From positions 2,294,001 to 2,358,000 of the forward strand of contig MARA01000005.1 of the NCBI GenBank assembly GCA_001792895.1: DNA of 64,000 nucleotides, given 5' to 3'. Each line of letters starts with the position of its first letter. Positions within the stretch are counted from its first letter, which is position 1. Positions 22,359 to 34,800 of the stretch are shown here, in pieces. Below the pieces are notes generated by a model. That model made no database searches and was not told the DNA's origin. It saw only the letters and a list, made by a program, of their open reading frames with translations. A program made the position numbers and the translations under genes. The stretch comes from Lentinus brumalis. Its lineage: Eukaryota > Basidiomycota > Agaricomycetes > Polyporales > Polyporaceae.

Positions 22359-24597
22359 GGTCGAGAGGGTCAAGGTGGTGGTACGTTGCTGGGAGGGAGG
22401 TGCGGAGGCTCGTGTTACTTATATGCATTCCTATGTCAGTTGAAACTCAGTCCAATTCTGGAGATGCAGGGGCACCAACGTCATCGGGCCGACTAACTCG
22501 CCCCCTAGCCATAGGCTCGGACCATGATGTAGTGGCACTCGTTGTCCTCGGCGCGTGCCTTGCTGCTGTTGCGAGTGCATGCAGGTGCATGCAGAGGTCG
22601 AGGACTCGCATTGAGTAGCCGCTGGACGCATGCTACAGGCCTAGTAGGAGGAGCGAAAGGAGGCGAAGTCGAAGATTCAGCTGCCCGAGTACAAGGTCCC
22701 TCCATAGAGGGTCAACGACGAGCGGGACCGCGGGGTTTGAGGCTGAAGCTTCGCATTTGTAGCGATAGCAGGGACTGGGTATGGGACTATGAGGAGCCGT
22801 CGACCGATCCACAGATGAACCAGGCTCAACCGATGCAGCGAATGCACAGTCGAGGAAACTATCCACCTGCATAGACGGGGTACTGGGCGATGCGAGAGGC
22901 CCGAGGTGTGAGCAGCGACCGGCATTGCGGGGGGAGATCAGGTCACCGCAGTACTCGTACAGAACATACACGCGGACGGTACGGGAGCTTGGCTTGCGTC
23001 TACCGTGGACCTGCGTGCTGACTCTACTCTCGCGACTCGCGATTCCTGGATACGCAGCATTCAGGTCTGTAGCTAGTAAGTACGAATCGCGGAGGGCGTC
23101 CTCGTGCCAACCTTGTCGCCGGTCGCCGCACGGTCACATGACTCGCGCATCGTGGCATCGATGACGTTCTTTGCCCAATGCCCATCAGTCCAAAAACGCG
23201 TCACCTCTTACGTCGACGCGTATGCGTCATCATCCCCAGCCAGCCTCTGCCAGTGCCAGCCTCTGCCAGCTGGTCGCCGCTTCCAGGCGCAAACGAGCAG
23301 ATACACGACGTACTTGTCAATGATATTCTGATGTACATCAACACCCAAATGGCTCAAGTTTTGTATGTCCGCGAATGGCGTCGTTCTTGCCGACGGCGAC
23401 AACCGGGCCTACCTGAGACCACAGTTCTTCTCGCGAGTCGAAAGCGTCAAGGGCACGCGGTACGAGGGGTCACGCAAAAGGCTTTGAAAAGGTATCAACA
23501 CCGACGATGGCGTGATTGGTCGACCGAAAACGCACCCAAGGAGCCTTAAGTCTCTCAGCCGGTCGGCATAGGAAGCACAAAGTTGTCCTCGCGTCCCTCC
23601 AGGAGGTCGAAAAGAAGCTGCAACCCACGAACTGCGGGTAGCTCCCGCAGGCTTCGCAACTCAGTCGACTCATAGTTATCTATGCAGCGGCTCGCAAGGT
23701 TCCGAGGTCCTTTCCATCAACAGTTCTTTCCTCAAGTCACCCTCGATCCTTCCCGGTGCGTTGCAGAGTCACGATGGGGCTGAGCGTGGGTTCCTTAGTC
23801 CTGGTCCGGCAAGTCTTGGTACAAATGCACATTTTGACTCTCAGCGAAGGCATCTTGCGGGACATCATCCGACTTGCATGCGCACGTTGCAGTGGCTGGG
23901 CTCAAGTTGCAGTAATCTGCTCGCCATCTCGGGGTTCAGCCGTAGCCTCCGTTGACGCACTCCTCATGTCCGACCAGTGGGTACCTCGCGAGCTATCGGT
24001 ACGTACATTGAATAAGTTCAAGGGCTCTTCCGTGTTGACCGAGAATCCTCATTTACATGTTCCTTCCTCCGCTTCGATCGACGCCTTCGCTAGCAGTGGT
24101 CCTGATCGGCATACGAAACTTTAGGCTGAGCTTGCAACGTTCTGCCCGCATTGTAAACAGCACCAATGACGGCCTGGCTCATGCCACGGACAGTTACCCG
24201 AGCCTCGGAACCTGAGAGGCTCACCCCTGTCTCGTTCGGTACGTGCATCGGCTCTACACGACAACTCAAATGTCATCCGCCATTCTTCGTGTGGCCGATC
24301 CAATGCACTGGCATTCACGGACGCCCTCGTGATCGCCCCATCTTCACCTGTGGGTCTCCAAGTTTACAGTGGAACGGCCGAATAGGCCACCTTTGCAAAG
24401 CACGAGGCCAGATATTCTTCACACAACTGCCGCCATTGTATGGACCCCGCCGCCGTGGCGGAAATGCCGCTATCGGTCGCACAGAAGACAGGCAGACTAG
24501 GAACCTAGGATACCTGGATTCCTTGGGTCGACAGCACAATCTGAGCCGTAGCACACGTCCGTGCGGCACTAGTCGCCTCCGGCGCATGGGTCCCAAG
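22359..24597. other. intergenic; BTB promoter region and possible relics
   Basis: No intact gene recognised. The segment 23365-23480 reads as protein on the plus strand (NGVVLADGDNRAYLRPQFF) and 24120-24165 ends in ATFCPHCKQHQ before a stop, which may be leftovers of a decayed gene. Neither could be extended into a gene model. Confidence 0.35.
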
Positions 24598-24605
24598 GTA
24601 TAAAG
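24598..24605 (+). promoter_or_regulatory. TATA box of the immunomodulatory-type protein gene
   Basis: TATAAAGG lies about 250 bp upstream of the start codon. A probable intron in the 5' leader follows (GTGAGT at 24668 to TAG at 24730-24732), so the start of transcription would be near 24630. Confidence 0.65.
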
Positions 24606-24853
24606 GGACGGCAAGGTAAACCGATGTCTCCTCAGCATTCGCTCAAGCCTCCCATACACTCCTCTCAGTGAGTACCTCGCCGCACATTCGGACACTCATA
24701 ATCCCCGAGCACTCTTCTAACTTCTCCTCTAGATTTCTCAATCGTCACAGGTTCGCCTCCCTGCCCTCCTCGCACGTCCTTTCCTCTTTCCCTCCTTCCA
24801 CCGCGCTACCACCAGCCCTTGCTAACGTTCGCCACAGCGCACCACCTTGCATC

Positions 24854-25192
24854 ATGTCAGACCAGTCGGCTTTCATCTTCGCCTTGATCCCGCAGACCAA
24901 AAAAGAAAGCTGGGACTACACCGCCAACTACGGCCGCGGCAGCCCTAGCAGCTACATCGACAACGTCACCTTCCCGAAGGTCCTCGCCGACAAGAAGTAC
25001 CAATACCGCGTCGTCGCCGCCGGGAAGGACCTCGGCGTGCGCACCGGCTACACCGTCCAGAGCGACGGCTCGCAGAAGGTCAACTTCCTCGACTACAACG
25101 CGGGAGGCGGCATTCCGGACAGCCAGACTATCAAGGTCTACGCCGTGGACCCCGACAGCGGCAACCAGTACCTCGTCTCGCAGTGGAAGTAG
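24854..25192 (+). CDS. FIP: fungal immunomodulatory-type protein (LZ-8/FIP family)
   Basis: A 112-residue, intron-free coding region from ATG at 24854 to TAG. The sequence has the family's hallmarks throughout: SWDYTANYGRG near residue 21, IDNVTFPKVL, YRVVAAGKDLGV, SDGSQKVNFLDYN and a C-terminal VDPDSGNQYLVSQWK. Members are small, secreted or cytosolic, immunoglobulin-like fold proteins known from Ganoderma, Trametes, Flammulina and related fungi; they agglutinate blood cells and modulate mammalian immune cells, and their role in the fungus is unknown. There is no classical signal peptide. Upstream ATG at 24674 is in frame but lies in the probable leader intron, so the downstream start, matching the family length, is preferred. 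TATA box at 24598. Confidence 0.93.
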   Translation: MSDQSAFIFALIPQTKKESWDYTANYGRGSPSSYIDNVTFPKVLADKKYQYRVVAAGKDLGVRTGYTVQSDGSQKVNFLDYNAGGGIPDSQTIKVYAVDPDSGNQYLVSQWK

Positions 25193-25837
25193 CACGGAGG
25201 GGCGCGGCGGCGCACTGTACATAGCGTTGAGAGGCTCGTGTTCTGATGTACTCCATTCTAAACGTCGTCTTGCTGTTATCTTCTCCCGCGTTGGTGGTTA
25301 CAGAGCGTAATCAATCCAAGCGTAAGTTCCCCTTACTCGGCGTTGCCAACTTATGTCGTGCATAAGTATTTTAATAGGGACGGGTACGTCAGCACAAGTC
25401 GTTGTACAGTGTACTTGGTGAAGAACTTCACAGTCGCCTCGAACGCTCCCTCCAGGCCAACTTTGACCTTGGGATCGCTACCGCGCACAGCGAAGCCGTC
25501 CCAATTACAACAATACGCTCATAACCTGGCGCGAACTTCCCATTACCGGAAACTTGGTCAACCGCACAATTGTGAATTAGCAGCGGCGCCTTCATAGCAA
25601 GTCGAGGATACAACTAGTGATACATACAGATTTGCGCTGACGATGGAAAAATAGAATACGATCGAACGGAGACGTTGAAAGAGGACTAAAGCATGACGCG
25701 AATGAAAGACACAGTGAAGACGCCAGTCACGTAGCCGCAAGTATATCTGAGCGTCCGCATTCATTGACAGTGCGGACAGCGTCGTCATCAGCGAGAGGTG
25801 GAGAGCAGTCCGATGTAAAGTCAAGCCGTAAGGGAGC
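25193..25837. other. intergenic, no gene recognised
   Basis: 3' flanks of two convergent genes (immunomodulatory-type on plus, makorin-like on minus). Nothing else seen. Confidence 0.5.
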
Positions 25838-28294
25838 TCAACGGGACGACGCGAACACAACCCGTCCACGGCCGTCCGTCATGAATTCCGCGGGATGCGT
25901 GCCACCGTCTGCGCCATGTCCGTAGCCCACCAGCGGAAGCGACCTCTGGCGCACAAGCCGGCCAGAAGCGCTCGCGGACCTGCCACCGGGGGACTCGTGT
26001 TGCGATGCTTCTTCGGAGGTCTCTTCCGCAGCGGAGAGGGCAGGGGTAGTCTTGGGATGTGGGACAATCGTGGCGGAAGACGAGGCCGCACGACCGCGAC
26101 GACCCTCCCGGCCCCTGGATATGGTCGTGCTACTCCATACGACGCGTCCTCGGCCGTCTGTCATGAAGGGCGGGTCGGCATCCTGGACGACCAGATCTGC
26201 ACGGCCATCAGAGTCGGTCTGCGCGGAAGCAGCGGACGAGGATGATTCTGGCGCAAGCGTCGAAGATGTGGCCACAGGCAGCACCTCGCCGTTGCGCTGT
26301 CGTTCCTCCCGATCATGCACGTTCGACAGGCGGTCTTCTGGTGCACTCGAGGCACCGCTGACCGCAAAGCTGTTGTCCGGACCATCCTCGACACGGCTAT
26401 GTGTTCCGGACGGCCCTGGCGGCAATGGGCGCATGGTATCGAGGAGGAAAGACGGGACGAACTCTGGAGAAGTCGGATCGAGAGTGGCGCCAGAGGATGC
26501 TTGGAGGGAGGGACGTGCCGACAAACCCGGTGAGAACACTGCACTCGATGCCGACTGGATATCGTGGTCTTCTGAAGGGGGACTGACCACGATAGTGTTC
26601 GTGAGCCAATCCTCCCAATCCTCGTCTGCCTGGGCTTGCTCTGCCTCTGATTGATCTACGGACGGTGGTACCGGTGTCAGTTCCTCTTCCTCCTGGCCTG
26701 AATCATCGTCGAGACTGTAGATCGGAGGGAGGGTATCCGTTCCAAAAACTGCCGCTATGCTCGACAGGACGGCTCGTCGCTGTGCGAGATAGTCAATTCC
26801 GTGAGGCTATAATGTATCCAAGGCGCCATATGACGTACCATCGCTCCGGAACTGAAGTGCGCATTGCCGATGATAGTAGTCAACATGGCTTCAAGTCTGC
26901 TACCATCGGCATCCCATGTAGGAGTTAAGTCGTCTTCATCATCGTCTCGGGAACGGCGTCGCTACGCACAGAAGTCTCAGCGATGATGAGAATACACGTG
27001 GAGCCGCAGAAACCTACCCCCATGTAGTGCTCGACGCCGTATGAGAATACATACGGGGTCCCATCGTCATTCTCGTGCTTGTAGAAGCAATCTTTGCCGA
27101 ACGGGCAAAAGCGCTTCCTCGATGACCGCTCGAAGTACCTGCACTTGACACGTGCCATGCTGTTCTTGTACTTCTCGATCGTCTCCGCCTTCCTCGGATC
27201 CCCCTCTGCGAAGAACAAGCTTGAAGGTGTCACGTAACGCGAAGTACCCCGACACATCGGGCACGTCTTGGTGATGCCGGCTTCCAAGATTTCTGATGAT
27301 TTGCCTTCGGAGCCACGCCAATTCTTGATACACTACAGCCCGTAAACATGCTGAGCATGAGCCGGAAGACAATGCGATAGGGGACATACCGGGAGGCAGA
27401 AGACATGACTGCAGCCAACTGGAGGAGAGCTCAGCAACAACTCGAGAAGGATCAGGAAGGACTGAACGAATTCGGGCCAGCACAATCACGCCACTCTCGG
27501 GAACCCTTGGCGCAGAGCCGACTGGTGACGCCTCTACAGTCCCAGAGACGCATACAGCTACTAGCGCCTGTGCGAAGCTGGACGCTGTCGCAGCTTCTAC
27601 TCATGTGCAGCTCAGGGAGTGAAAGCGGAGGTGGGCGATGGGCGGCACAGTCACAGTCCAACCGACCAACCCACTCCCTTCCACCAGTCTCGGAAGTACC
27701 CTCGGAGCCTGACCTTCGGCACAGGCCCCATCTTCTGAGGATTGGCCACTCAGCAGACTACGAGATCTGAAAGGCTAGAACCATGCCCTTTCTGTCAGGG
27801 GTGCAACGAACCTGGATACGAGCAAGCTCGCTGACGACGTCCGGAACGAGAAAGGGATATGGAAGCACTTTTCGATATGTGTACTCACTCAGCAACCCGT
27901 AGGTGACCGGCTTGTCGTAGCATATGGAACACAGTTGCTCCTCTTCATCCGAATCTTGCTCCGAACTACTCGAGCTGGGCTTTGACGGCTCCGCATGAAT
28001 GAACCAGCACTTATCCCCGCGTAAACACCATCCCGACGCGTAGAACTTGCACGTCTTGCTCTTGTCGTAGGGTGTCAGCGGGTGGCCGTGGAGGAACTTG
28101 CACCGATCGCCTGCGTAACATCCGCGGCTCGTGTTGCTGCACGACGTTTGCTTTCAGCCACACGGTTATTCCAGACGAAAGCATCGATTCACTCACAAGT
28201 ACTTGCATGTACCTCTGGGTTTGGACGTAACAGGTCGTGTAGTGTCGGGAACATTGGAAGCGGTATCGGGGGCGTTGGTGTCGCGATCAGACAT
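25838..28294 (-). pseudogene. makorin-like CCCH/RING ubiquitin ligase gene with damaged RING
   Basis: Exon 1 (28294-28197) and exon 2 (28136-27889) join to give two CCCH fingers, CKYFNTSRGCYAGDRCKFLH and CKFYASGWCLRGDKCWFIH, then the first RING half CSICYDKPVTYGLL. The second RING half appears at about 27340-27230 (CIKNWRG...KTCPMCRGTS), followed by a third CCCH finger (CRYFERSSRKRFCPFGKDCFYKH). The expected CxHxxC core between them is not readable: the matching DNA near 27330-27350 has an extra base, a changed cysteine codon and a TAG. The C-terminal exon runs from about 26810 to TGA at 25838. It has the FMTDGRGRVV motif twice, a feature I associate with basidiomycete makorins. One further junction (near 27000-26930) does not fit in phase. 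Makorins are E3 ligases that bind RNA. Probably a decaying gene; an unusual intron cannot be excluded. Confidence 0.72.
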
Positions 28295-29084
28295 CCGGTG
28301 GCGAGCGAACTCGGTACGGCGGGCGTGATCAGAGCAAGCAAGAGCCGCAGCACGCAGTCAAAGCACGTCAAATAGCAGGAGGAGACCTGAGCTGCGGTAA
28401 CTGCAGCAGCCACCGTGATCAGAGTCAGGAGGAGGAGGTACTTATGTACAGCTACTTATTGCGTCAGCCACCACATAAGCAGAAGGGTTACGTAATACTG
28501 ATCAATCCTTATCCCCGGTCTAATAAGTAGTGGGCATGCTAGCCTATGCCACTCCCAGCGACAGCAAAGCCACGTACGATGTCAGTAGTACTTAATACAT
28601 AGTAATCATCGGCAGGATATCGAGCCCGATATCTTGAAGATGCAGCAATCGCCGGGCGTAAGATCATTCACCTCAAGGCGCGGCCTTCGCAAAGATTCGC
28701 CATGGCTGCGCCCGACCAGCAACCTCCACCAACTGTTGCCATAAGCACCGTAGAGACTGTGCTCATTTCGGGCCCGCCTAGACGCTCCTAACGTCGCGTC
28801 CATATGCGCGGTGTTGTGTGGCCCGGACGACGAATTGAGTAGAAGGCGACGGAGACTTCCTGAGTCCGCCACCGCACTTGATGGCCCGACCGTCTTTCAT
28901 CAGGACAAGTGTAAGGAGGACGAGTGAGCATGCATTGGAGGACATGGCACAGTACACAGCTGGAGACAATGTATCGTTACTGTGGAGGAAAAGACGTCAG
29001 ATAGTCATATTTGCACGTAACACCCGGACGGTCGCCTACCAAGCAAACGGCCTTGGTGCGCCAGCACCGACCAGTGGACGCCTG
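28295..29084. other. intergenic, no gene recognised
   Basis: Upstream of the makorin-like gene and downstream of the GTPase gene. No supported reading frame. Confidence 0.5.
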
Positions 29085-30315
29085 TCACGGCGGGCGATAC
29101 ACCTTCGTCTCCGCTTTGCCCAACCCACACGCCTCCATAATGCTCTGCCTGACGGTATCGACCCCGAAATGCGGCTGCTCATGTGCAGCCGTCAGGATTG
29201 GAGGCAGGCACGTTGGCGCCGTCTCGAAGATGTCCTGCTGGATGTCCTTCACAGCTCTCGCGAGTTCCCCCGACCGTAAAGAGTCGGCCTTGGTGATGAT
29301 AGCCTGCACTGTCCATCGGAGCCCACCCGAAGTCTGACACTGCTCGTCCAGGGATTGGAGCATCATCCGGTCGACCTCATTGAGTCCGTGCTTTGCGCTG
29401 AATAGGATGAACACCCTACGGAGCCTGCAACACGTCAGTGCCTCAGTTGTGACTTCGCCATCATGACGGACAAAGCCCCGTATTGGAGAGATCGACATCA
29501 TTCCCGGCCAACTTCCAAACCCTTGGATGCCAGCATGCATTACCGCCGGGAGAAGGGGGACATGTTACCTTCCCGGCGTGCGCTGTGCCGCCGAACAGGT
29601 AACGTGTCCCGAGTCGCTATTTTCTAACGCGGCTAGTTTTGGGGCATGTCCGTCGTGCGTACGTGTTGAGTCTCGAGTGTACTGAGGGACGTACTCTTCG
29701 CGTGTTCGCACGTACTGGTCAAAGAGCCGGCCCCACTCCGGGCGGCCTCGTGAGCCGTATCCTGGGGCGTCGACGAGGATAAGATGGCCTGGGGAGGGCC
29801 CTACTCGGTAAAAATTGAGGGTCTGTGTTCGTCCCTGCGGCAGACCAGCATCGTGAGCTTCTCAATGCGGGGCGGAGGAGCAAGGCATACGTACTGGAGT
29901 TTTGCTCGTATGGAGCAGGTTGCGCCGACCCAAGACGGCATTCAGGAGGGTAGATTTGCCCACGTTTGCACGCCCTGAAATTTAGCGGACACGTCAACGA
30001 GTTTTCTGCATGCAAAAACGCCGCAGCGAACCGGTGACGATGACCTATAAGCAGCAGTTAGTTACCAGATACGTCTACGCGGCATCACTAAGCGAGAGAA
30101 CTGACCTCGGGTCGTCCATGGAGTTTCGGTATCGAGGTAACGGTGGAGGCCGCGGCGAGGAACTCCGCCGATGAGGCATCCGCAAAGACCTTGCTCGGAA
30201 GCTTGGAGGACATGCATCGTCGTGCGTTGGAGCGGGATGCTCGGGACATGCCACGCGTATTTGCAGCTGCGACGGCTTTGCCTGTAGTAGAAGTCGAATA
30301 GTATAGAGGCATCAT
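29085..30315 (-). CDS. EngB/YihA-type GTPase, likely mitochondrial
   Basis: Five exons on the minus strand: 30315-30106, a 13-bp exon 30044-30032, 29974-29895, 29834-29695, 29424-29085; 261 codons with agreeing phases. All G motifs are present: G1 GRANVGKST (split by the intron after the tiny exon), G2 threonine in KTPGRTQT, G3 DAPGYG followed by RGRPEWGRLFDQY, G4 TKAD and G5 TAAH. Bacterial EngB/YsxC assembles the large ribosomal subunit, and fungal homologues are thought to act on mitochondrial ribosomes. The N-terminal 70 residues are rich in Ser, Arg and Ala with few acids, as in a mitochondrial leader. The start is uncertain: two adjacent ATGs at 30315/30312, and an in-frame ATG at 30411. 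Confidence 0.88.
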
Positions 30316-30844
30316 GCTGTCATCATAAGCAACAATAGAGCTATCAATGGTTAGCTCGAGGCGAAGTTTGCATCCGCCAGTTCCTGGTACAATCGAGTGG
30401 TTGCGGTTCAAGCCAAGATTGAAGAAGTTGTGGGTCCAGCTGGCGCTTAAACGCCGCCAGCACAGCGAGGTTAGGCGCCGTGGGGTTTACCGAGTCCTTC
30501 TCTCCTCCTCAGATGACACCCGTTTTTCAGCCCGGATCCCAATGGATTCCACAGGCGAGGCAGTGCCAGTGCGCCGATAAGCCAGGATGGCGGCCTAAAT
30601 AGCTGATAGGGCTCGATCGTATCCGCTTACATCCGCGTTCTCTCTCACCCGATGCTCTGCGACTTCCCGTGATGTGCAGACTGAATTATTGCATTATGTC
30701 AGGCACAAACACGCTCAAAATCTGGAATAAACAGTGCCACTGTAAATGTAGTCGTCGATCTCGGGATCGGAGTAGGGAACCTCCTGGGCCCGATGCGAAT
30801 AGCGCCACATCCGCGGTGAGCCATCTCGGATGTGCGTGGCGTAG
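30316..30844. other. intergenic between divergent genes
   Basis: Lies between the GTPase (minus) and the next plus-strand gene. An in-frame upstream extension of the GTPase to 30411 is possible. Otherwise nothing recognised. Confidence 0.4.
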
Positions 30845-30852
30845 TATATAAG
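30845..30852 (+). promoter_or_regulatory. TATA box upstream of small unknown gene
   Basis: TATATAAG, about 145 bp upstream of the ATG at 30998. Confidence 0.55.
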
Positions 30853-30997
30853 TGAGTACAATCGTCTAGCCGTCCGACGATCACCCATCTCACTAATCCC
30901 GTCATTCAGCTTAACTTCTTGAGGCCGGCTCTACCCACCTCTCTTTACATTTGTCTCCTCCCACCCCCCCATCACCACCATCAACACCTCTATCACC

Positions 30998-31520
30998 ATG
31001 AGCTATCCCAGGAGCTGTCTGAAGCGCGGCTCTGTCTCCTCGACCGTGTCCACAGACTCTATCGCAAACACCAGCCCACGACAGCCATACTTTTTGCCCA
31101 ATTCCGTGCTCGTAGAGTCCTGCGCATCGATCGACACCGCGAATACATCGTCATCGAGCCTCCCTTCGAGCTCGTCCGCCACCAGGGCGTCCCGGCCACG
31201 CAGGAAGAGCGTGACCTTTTGCGACGACGACGACGTTTGGGTCTTCTACCCACCCCCTGCGCCGCTGCACACGAAGGCGAAGCGCGCCGCGACTCGTCTT
31301 TTCAGTGAGTACAAATTGTCTTCAAGCGCAACACAATTTGACTTATGTGGCGTCGTCAGGAGCATGCGCAGATGCCTTGCGCATCGAGCCATACGATTTC
31401 CCTTCCGAGGAGGAGTACATGCGGCAGGAGTACTCGCTTCCGTCGCCAGAGAACGCAGCCTTTCTCAACGCCTTCACCCACGTCCACGTCGACGAGATGT
31501 ACGCCGCATCGCCTCGGTGA
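30998..31520 (+). CDS. unknown small protein, 155 residues, 2 exons
   Basis: Exons 30998-31304 and 31360-31520, intron GTGAGT...CAG, phases agree. The protein begins MSYPRSCLKRGSVSS, continues with a Ser/Thr-rich stretch, then a basic-acidic block RPRRKSVTFCDDDDVWVFYPP, and ends with an acidic segment (YDFPSEEEYMRQEYSLPSPE). The KSVTFC block after CLKRGS looks like a conserved short motif, possibly a phosphatase-docking or phosphorylation site, but I do not know the family. A TATA box at 30845 and a clean A/C-rich leader before the ATG support expression. It is not secreted by sequence and has no membrane segment. Confidence 0.72.
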
Positions 31521-31843
31521 CTTCCCGCGGCGAGATCCGCACGCACGCACGAGCTTTGACTTGATCGGTTGTGGTGTGAGGCTTCACTATCCCTGCTATC
31601 TACAGCATCATTTCTTGGTCGCTACCTTGAGGGTATTCGTCGACATGTTCACATCTATCTCAGTATTCCGAGATATCGCAAAGACCCACTCATACAATCC
31701 TTACAACCATGACCATGTCTATACGAATCATACATGGGGCACACACATTCACTGAACAACAGAGATGCATAGTCATCCACCCATCTAACAGAGCAATCGA
31801 TGGAACCAGAATAACTGTGACTGTCAAAACATCCAACCCATCA
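31521..31843. other. intergenic between convergent genes
   Basis: 3' flanks only; no gene seen. Confidence 0.5.
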
Positions 31844-34800
31844 TCAGACAGAAGGTTTGAACCACTTGAGCTGCAATGCGACGACGACCACCGGAATTAC
31901 ACTGACAATCTCGCCCAGTCCCGCATATGCAGGTGCGACTCGCACGTGCACGAACGCGCCCGCCGCCAGCAAGATCGCGACGAGATTGTACACGAAAGAC
32001 CACGCAAAGTTGAGTGCGATGCGCCTGGCCACGGCATCCGAAAGTTCCAACAGGGTCACGATGCCCGTGAGCGACGGATGCGTGAGCACAACGTCGGCCG
32101 CGGCGGACGCAGCAACGCCGGCGCCTTCCCCAGTGTGCAGATGGACCCCGATATCGGCTTGTGCGAGCGCGACGGCGTCGTTCGTCCCATCTCCGCAGAA
32201 AAGGACAGTGTCGCCCTGAGCGGCGAGCTCCTTGACGTACGCCTGCTTGTCCGCAGGAAGACAACCCGCGCGGACGCGTTCCGCGGGTATCCCGAGAGCG
32301 GCGGCTGCAGTGAATACCGCGATGGGATGATCTCCGCTGAGGATGGACACACGGATGTTGCGCGTGGTCAGGGTGCGAATGACCTCCAGGGCTTCTGAGC
32401 GAAGCGTATCGGAGAGCCCGAACGCAGCGATGAGGCGATCGTCGTGGCAAACGCAGAACGTCGTGAGGCCTTGCTCCAAGAACGGTTGAACGACGGGATG
32501 TGCCTCGAGTCCGAGCCACTTGGCGCTGCCGCCACGAATGGGCTGGCCGAGGAGGGTACCTTGTACACCTTTGCCAGTGACCATTTCGATCTTCTCCACG
32601 GAATCATGGACAGCGGTGGTGGCTGCAAGGTCCGCAAGGACGGCTCGGGACACGGGGTGGCGACTAGTGGCGATGAGCTGTGAGACGATGGCCTGTACGT
32701 TGAACTCCGAGGTGTTGTCCACGAAGCGACTGACCACCGAGAGCTTGCCCTGCGTCACAGTTCCGGTCTTATCCAGAACGACGTGGTTGACCTTCCGTGC
32801 CTGCTCGATCGTCGTGGCTGACTTGAAAATGAGGCCCAGCTTTGCACCGACGCCGCCTGCAATCAGGATCACCATCGGCACCGCCAGCCCAATCGCACAC
32901 GGGCACGAGATGGCGAGCACCGAGATCGCATAGGTGAGCGCGGTGACAGCTGCTTCGCCCCTTGACTGGTGGCGCACAGCGACGCCGACAGCCATCCAGG
33001 CAGCGAAGGTGATCAGCGCGAGCACCAGGACCACTGGAACGAACCACCCGCAGATCCAGTCAACGGCCTCCTGCACACGAGCACGGGAAAACCGCGCATC
33101 ATCGACCATGCGTGCGATATCGCTGATCGTATTGTCCCCAGGAAGACGCGCTACCTTGACGAGAAGCGTGCTTGGCCCATTCAGCGTGCCTGCGATTACG
33201 GCGCTCCCAGGGCCTTTCTCAACGGGGCGCGACTCGCCCGTCATCATGGATTCGTCCACACTGCTCGCTCCGGAAGTGACTTCTCCGTCGGTGATGATGG
33301 AGGAATCAGGCAGAACCTTGAACGTATCTTCGTAGTGCAGGAGACGGACGTCAACGACACTCTCTGTACCGTCAGGCAAGACGATGCAAGCCGTGCGTTC
33401 CTGGAGCGACCGGATGGAGATGGCCTCGATAGCTCGCTGGCGTGCAATGGAGCTGACAACCTGTCCGAGCATGATCAATGTGACCAGCAGCGTGCTGGTC
33501 TCGAAGAACTCGCCGGACACGAGCGGGCGCCCGATCATGTCGAAGGCGAAGGCGACGACGGAATACACATATGCAGCCGTGGTACTCAATACGATGAGCA
33601 GTTCTGTTTCCACTAACCGAGAGAACACCAGGCTCTTGAACGAGCTGATGTAGAAAGGACCGGTGATCGCCACCTGGACGATGGTAGCAAGCACGAGAGA
33701 AGCAATCGAGTACGCATGGGGTTGAGGAGGGAGTGGCGCCCAGGTCATGACGAGAACAGGGATTGTGAGCATAGCAGACAGCGCGGTGCGGATCGTGAGG
33801 CTCCGGATATGCTTTGCTCCAGCCATGATCGCCGGGTCCGGCGGCTCCGCTGCGAGCACAGGCGAGAACGACTCGTACTGCTCAAGGACCTTGCGCGGAC
33901 CAATGACGTTGGGGTCGTATATGACTAACAGGCTGTCCTTGTCGGGACGCACGATTCCTTCAACGCCAAGTGGTCGAGGCATGTCGATTACCTTGTCTTG
34001 CAGAGGGCGAGGGACAGCAAGGAGGAGATTGCGTGTAGATGCAGCCTTGATGACCTCGGCGGAGAAGCCCGAACGCTTCTCGATAAGCTGTACGAGGGAG
34101 GCGACGTCCGTGGCGGTGTTGTCGAACTCGAACTCGGCACGACAAAGCACTAAGCTTGTCTTGACGTTACGGATGACCGGTATCCCACGCAGGATGCGGA
34201 TGAGCTTGTTCTCGCAGCCAGTGCAGGTCATACCCTTGATAGCCAAGACCGCGGGTTCCATAGACCCACCGGTCGCCTTCTCTCCCATGTCGAGGGCGAT
34301 ATGCTCGCTCTTCTCGTCGTGAGAAGTCGGACCATCACCATCACAGCACCCTTCGCGGCAGCAGGTGTCCACAGAGACGCAAGAGGGCGACTTGATCGAC
34401 CGCAGGGACCTCGCGTCCGCATGGCCGCGATACGGGATGCTGCGAATGCTGAGCGCTGGACCACCACCACAGTCACTCTTGCCGCAACAGGTGTGGATAG
34501 AAGCCGGACGAGAGCTCTCGTGAGATGCGCGACCTGGGAATGTGACTCGCATGCTCCGTTTGCTTGAGCCAGAACTGGCGACGGCCTTGCCCTTGGGGGC
34601 ACAGCAGGACTTGAGGCCCCGCGCTAGTAGAGCCCGGCAGACGCACCCAAACGCAGCGAGCGTGTCGTTGTAGCGGCCCCGAGCAAGCGTGCGGTGTTCC
34701 CCGCATGCCTCCTTGGGGTATGCGGGAAGAGCAGGGGAAGTCTTCGTGGTCGGGCGCTTGCAATGCTCGTCGTGCTCGGACGTACTGACAACGGCGGTCG

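Noticed and set aside
25838..26654. Plus-strand frame of 200 codons opposite the makorin-like C-terminal exon
   Set aside because: Antisense shadow; the minus strand has the repeated TDGRGRVV motif and matching exons.
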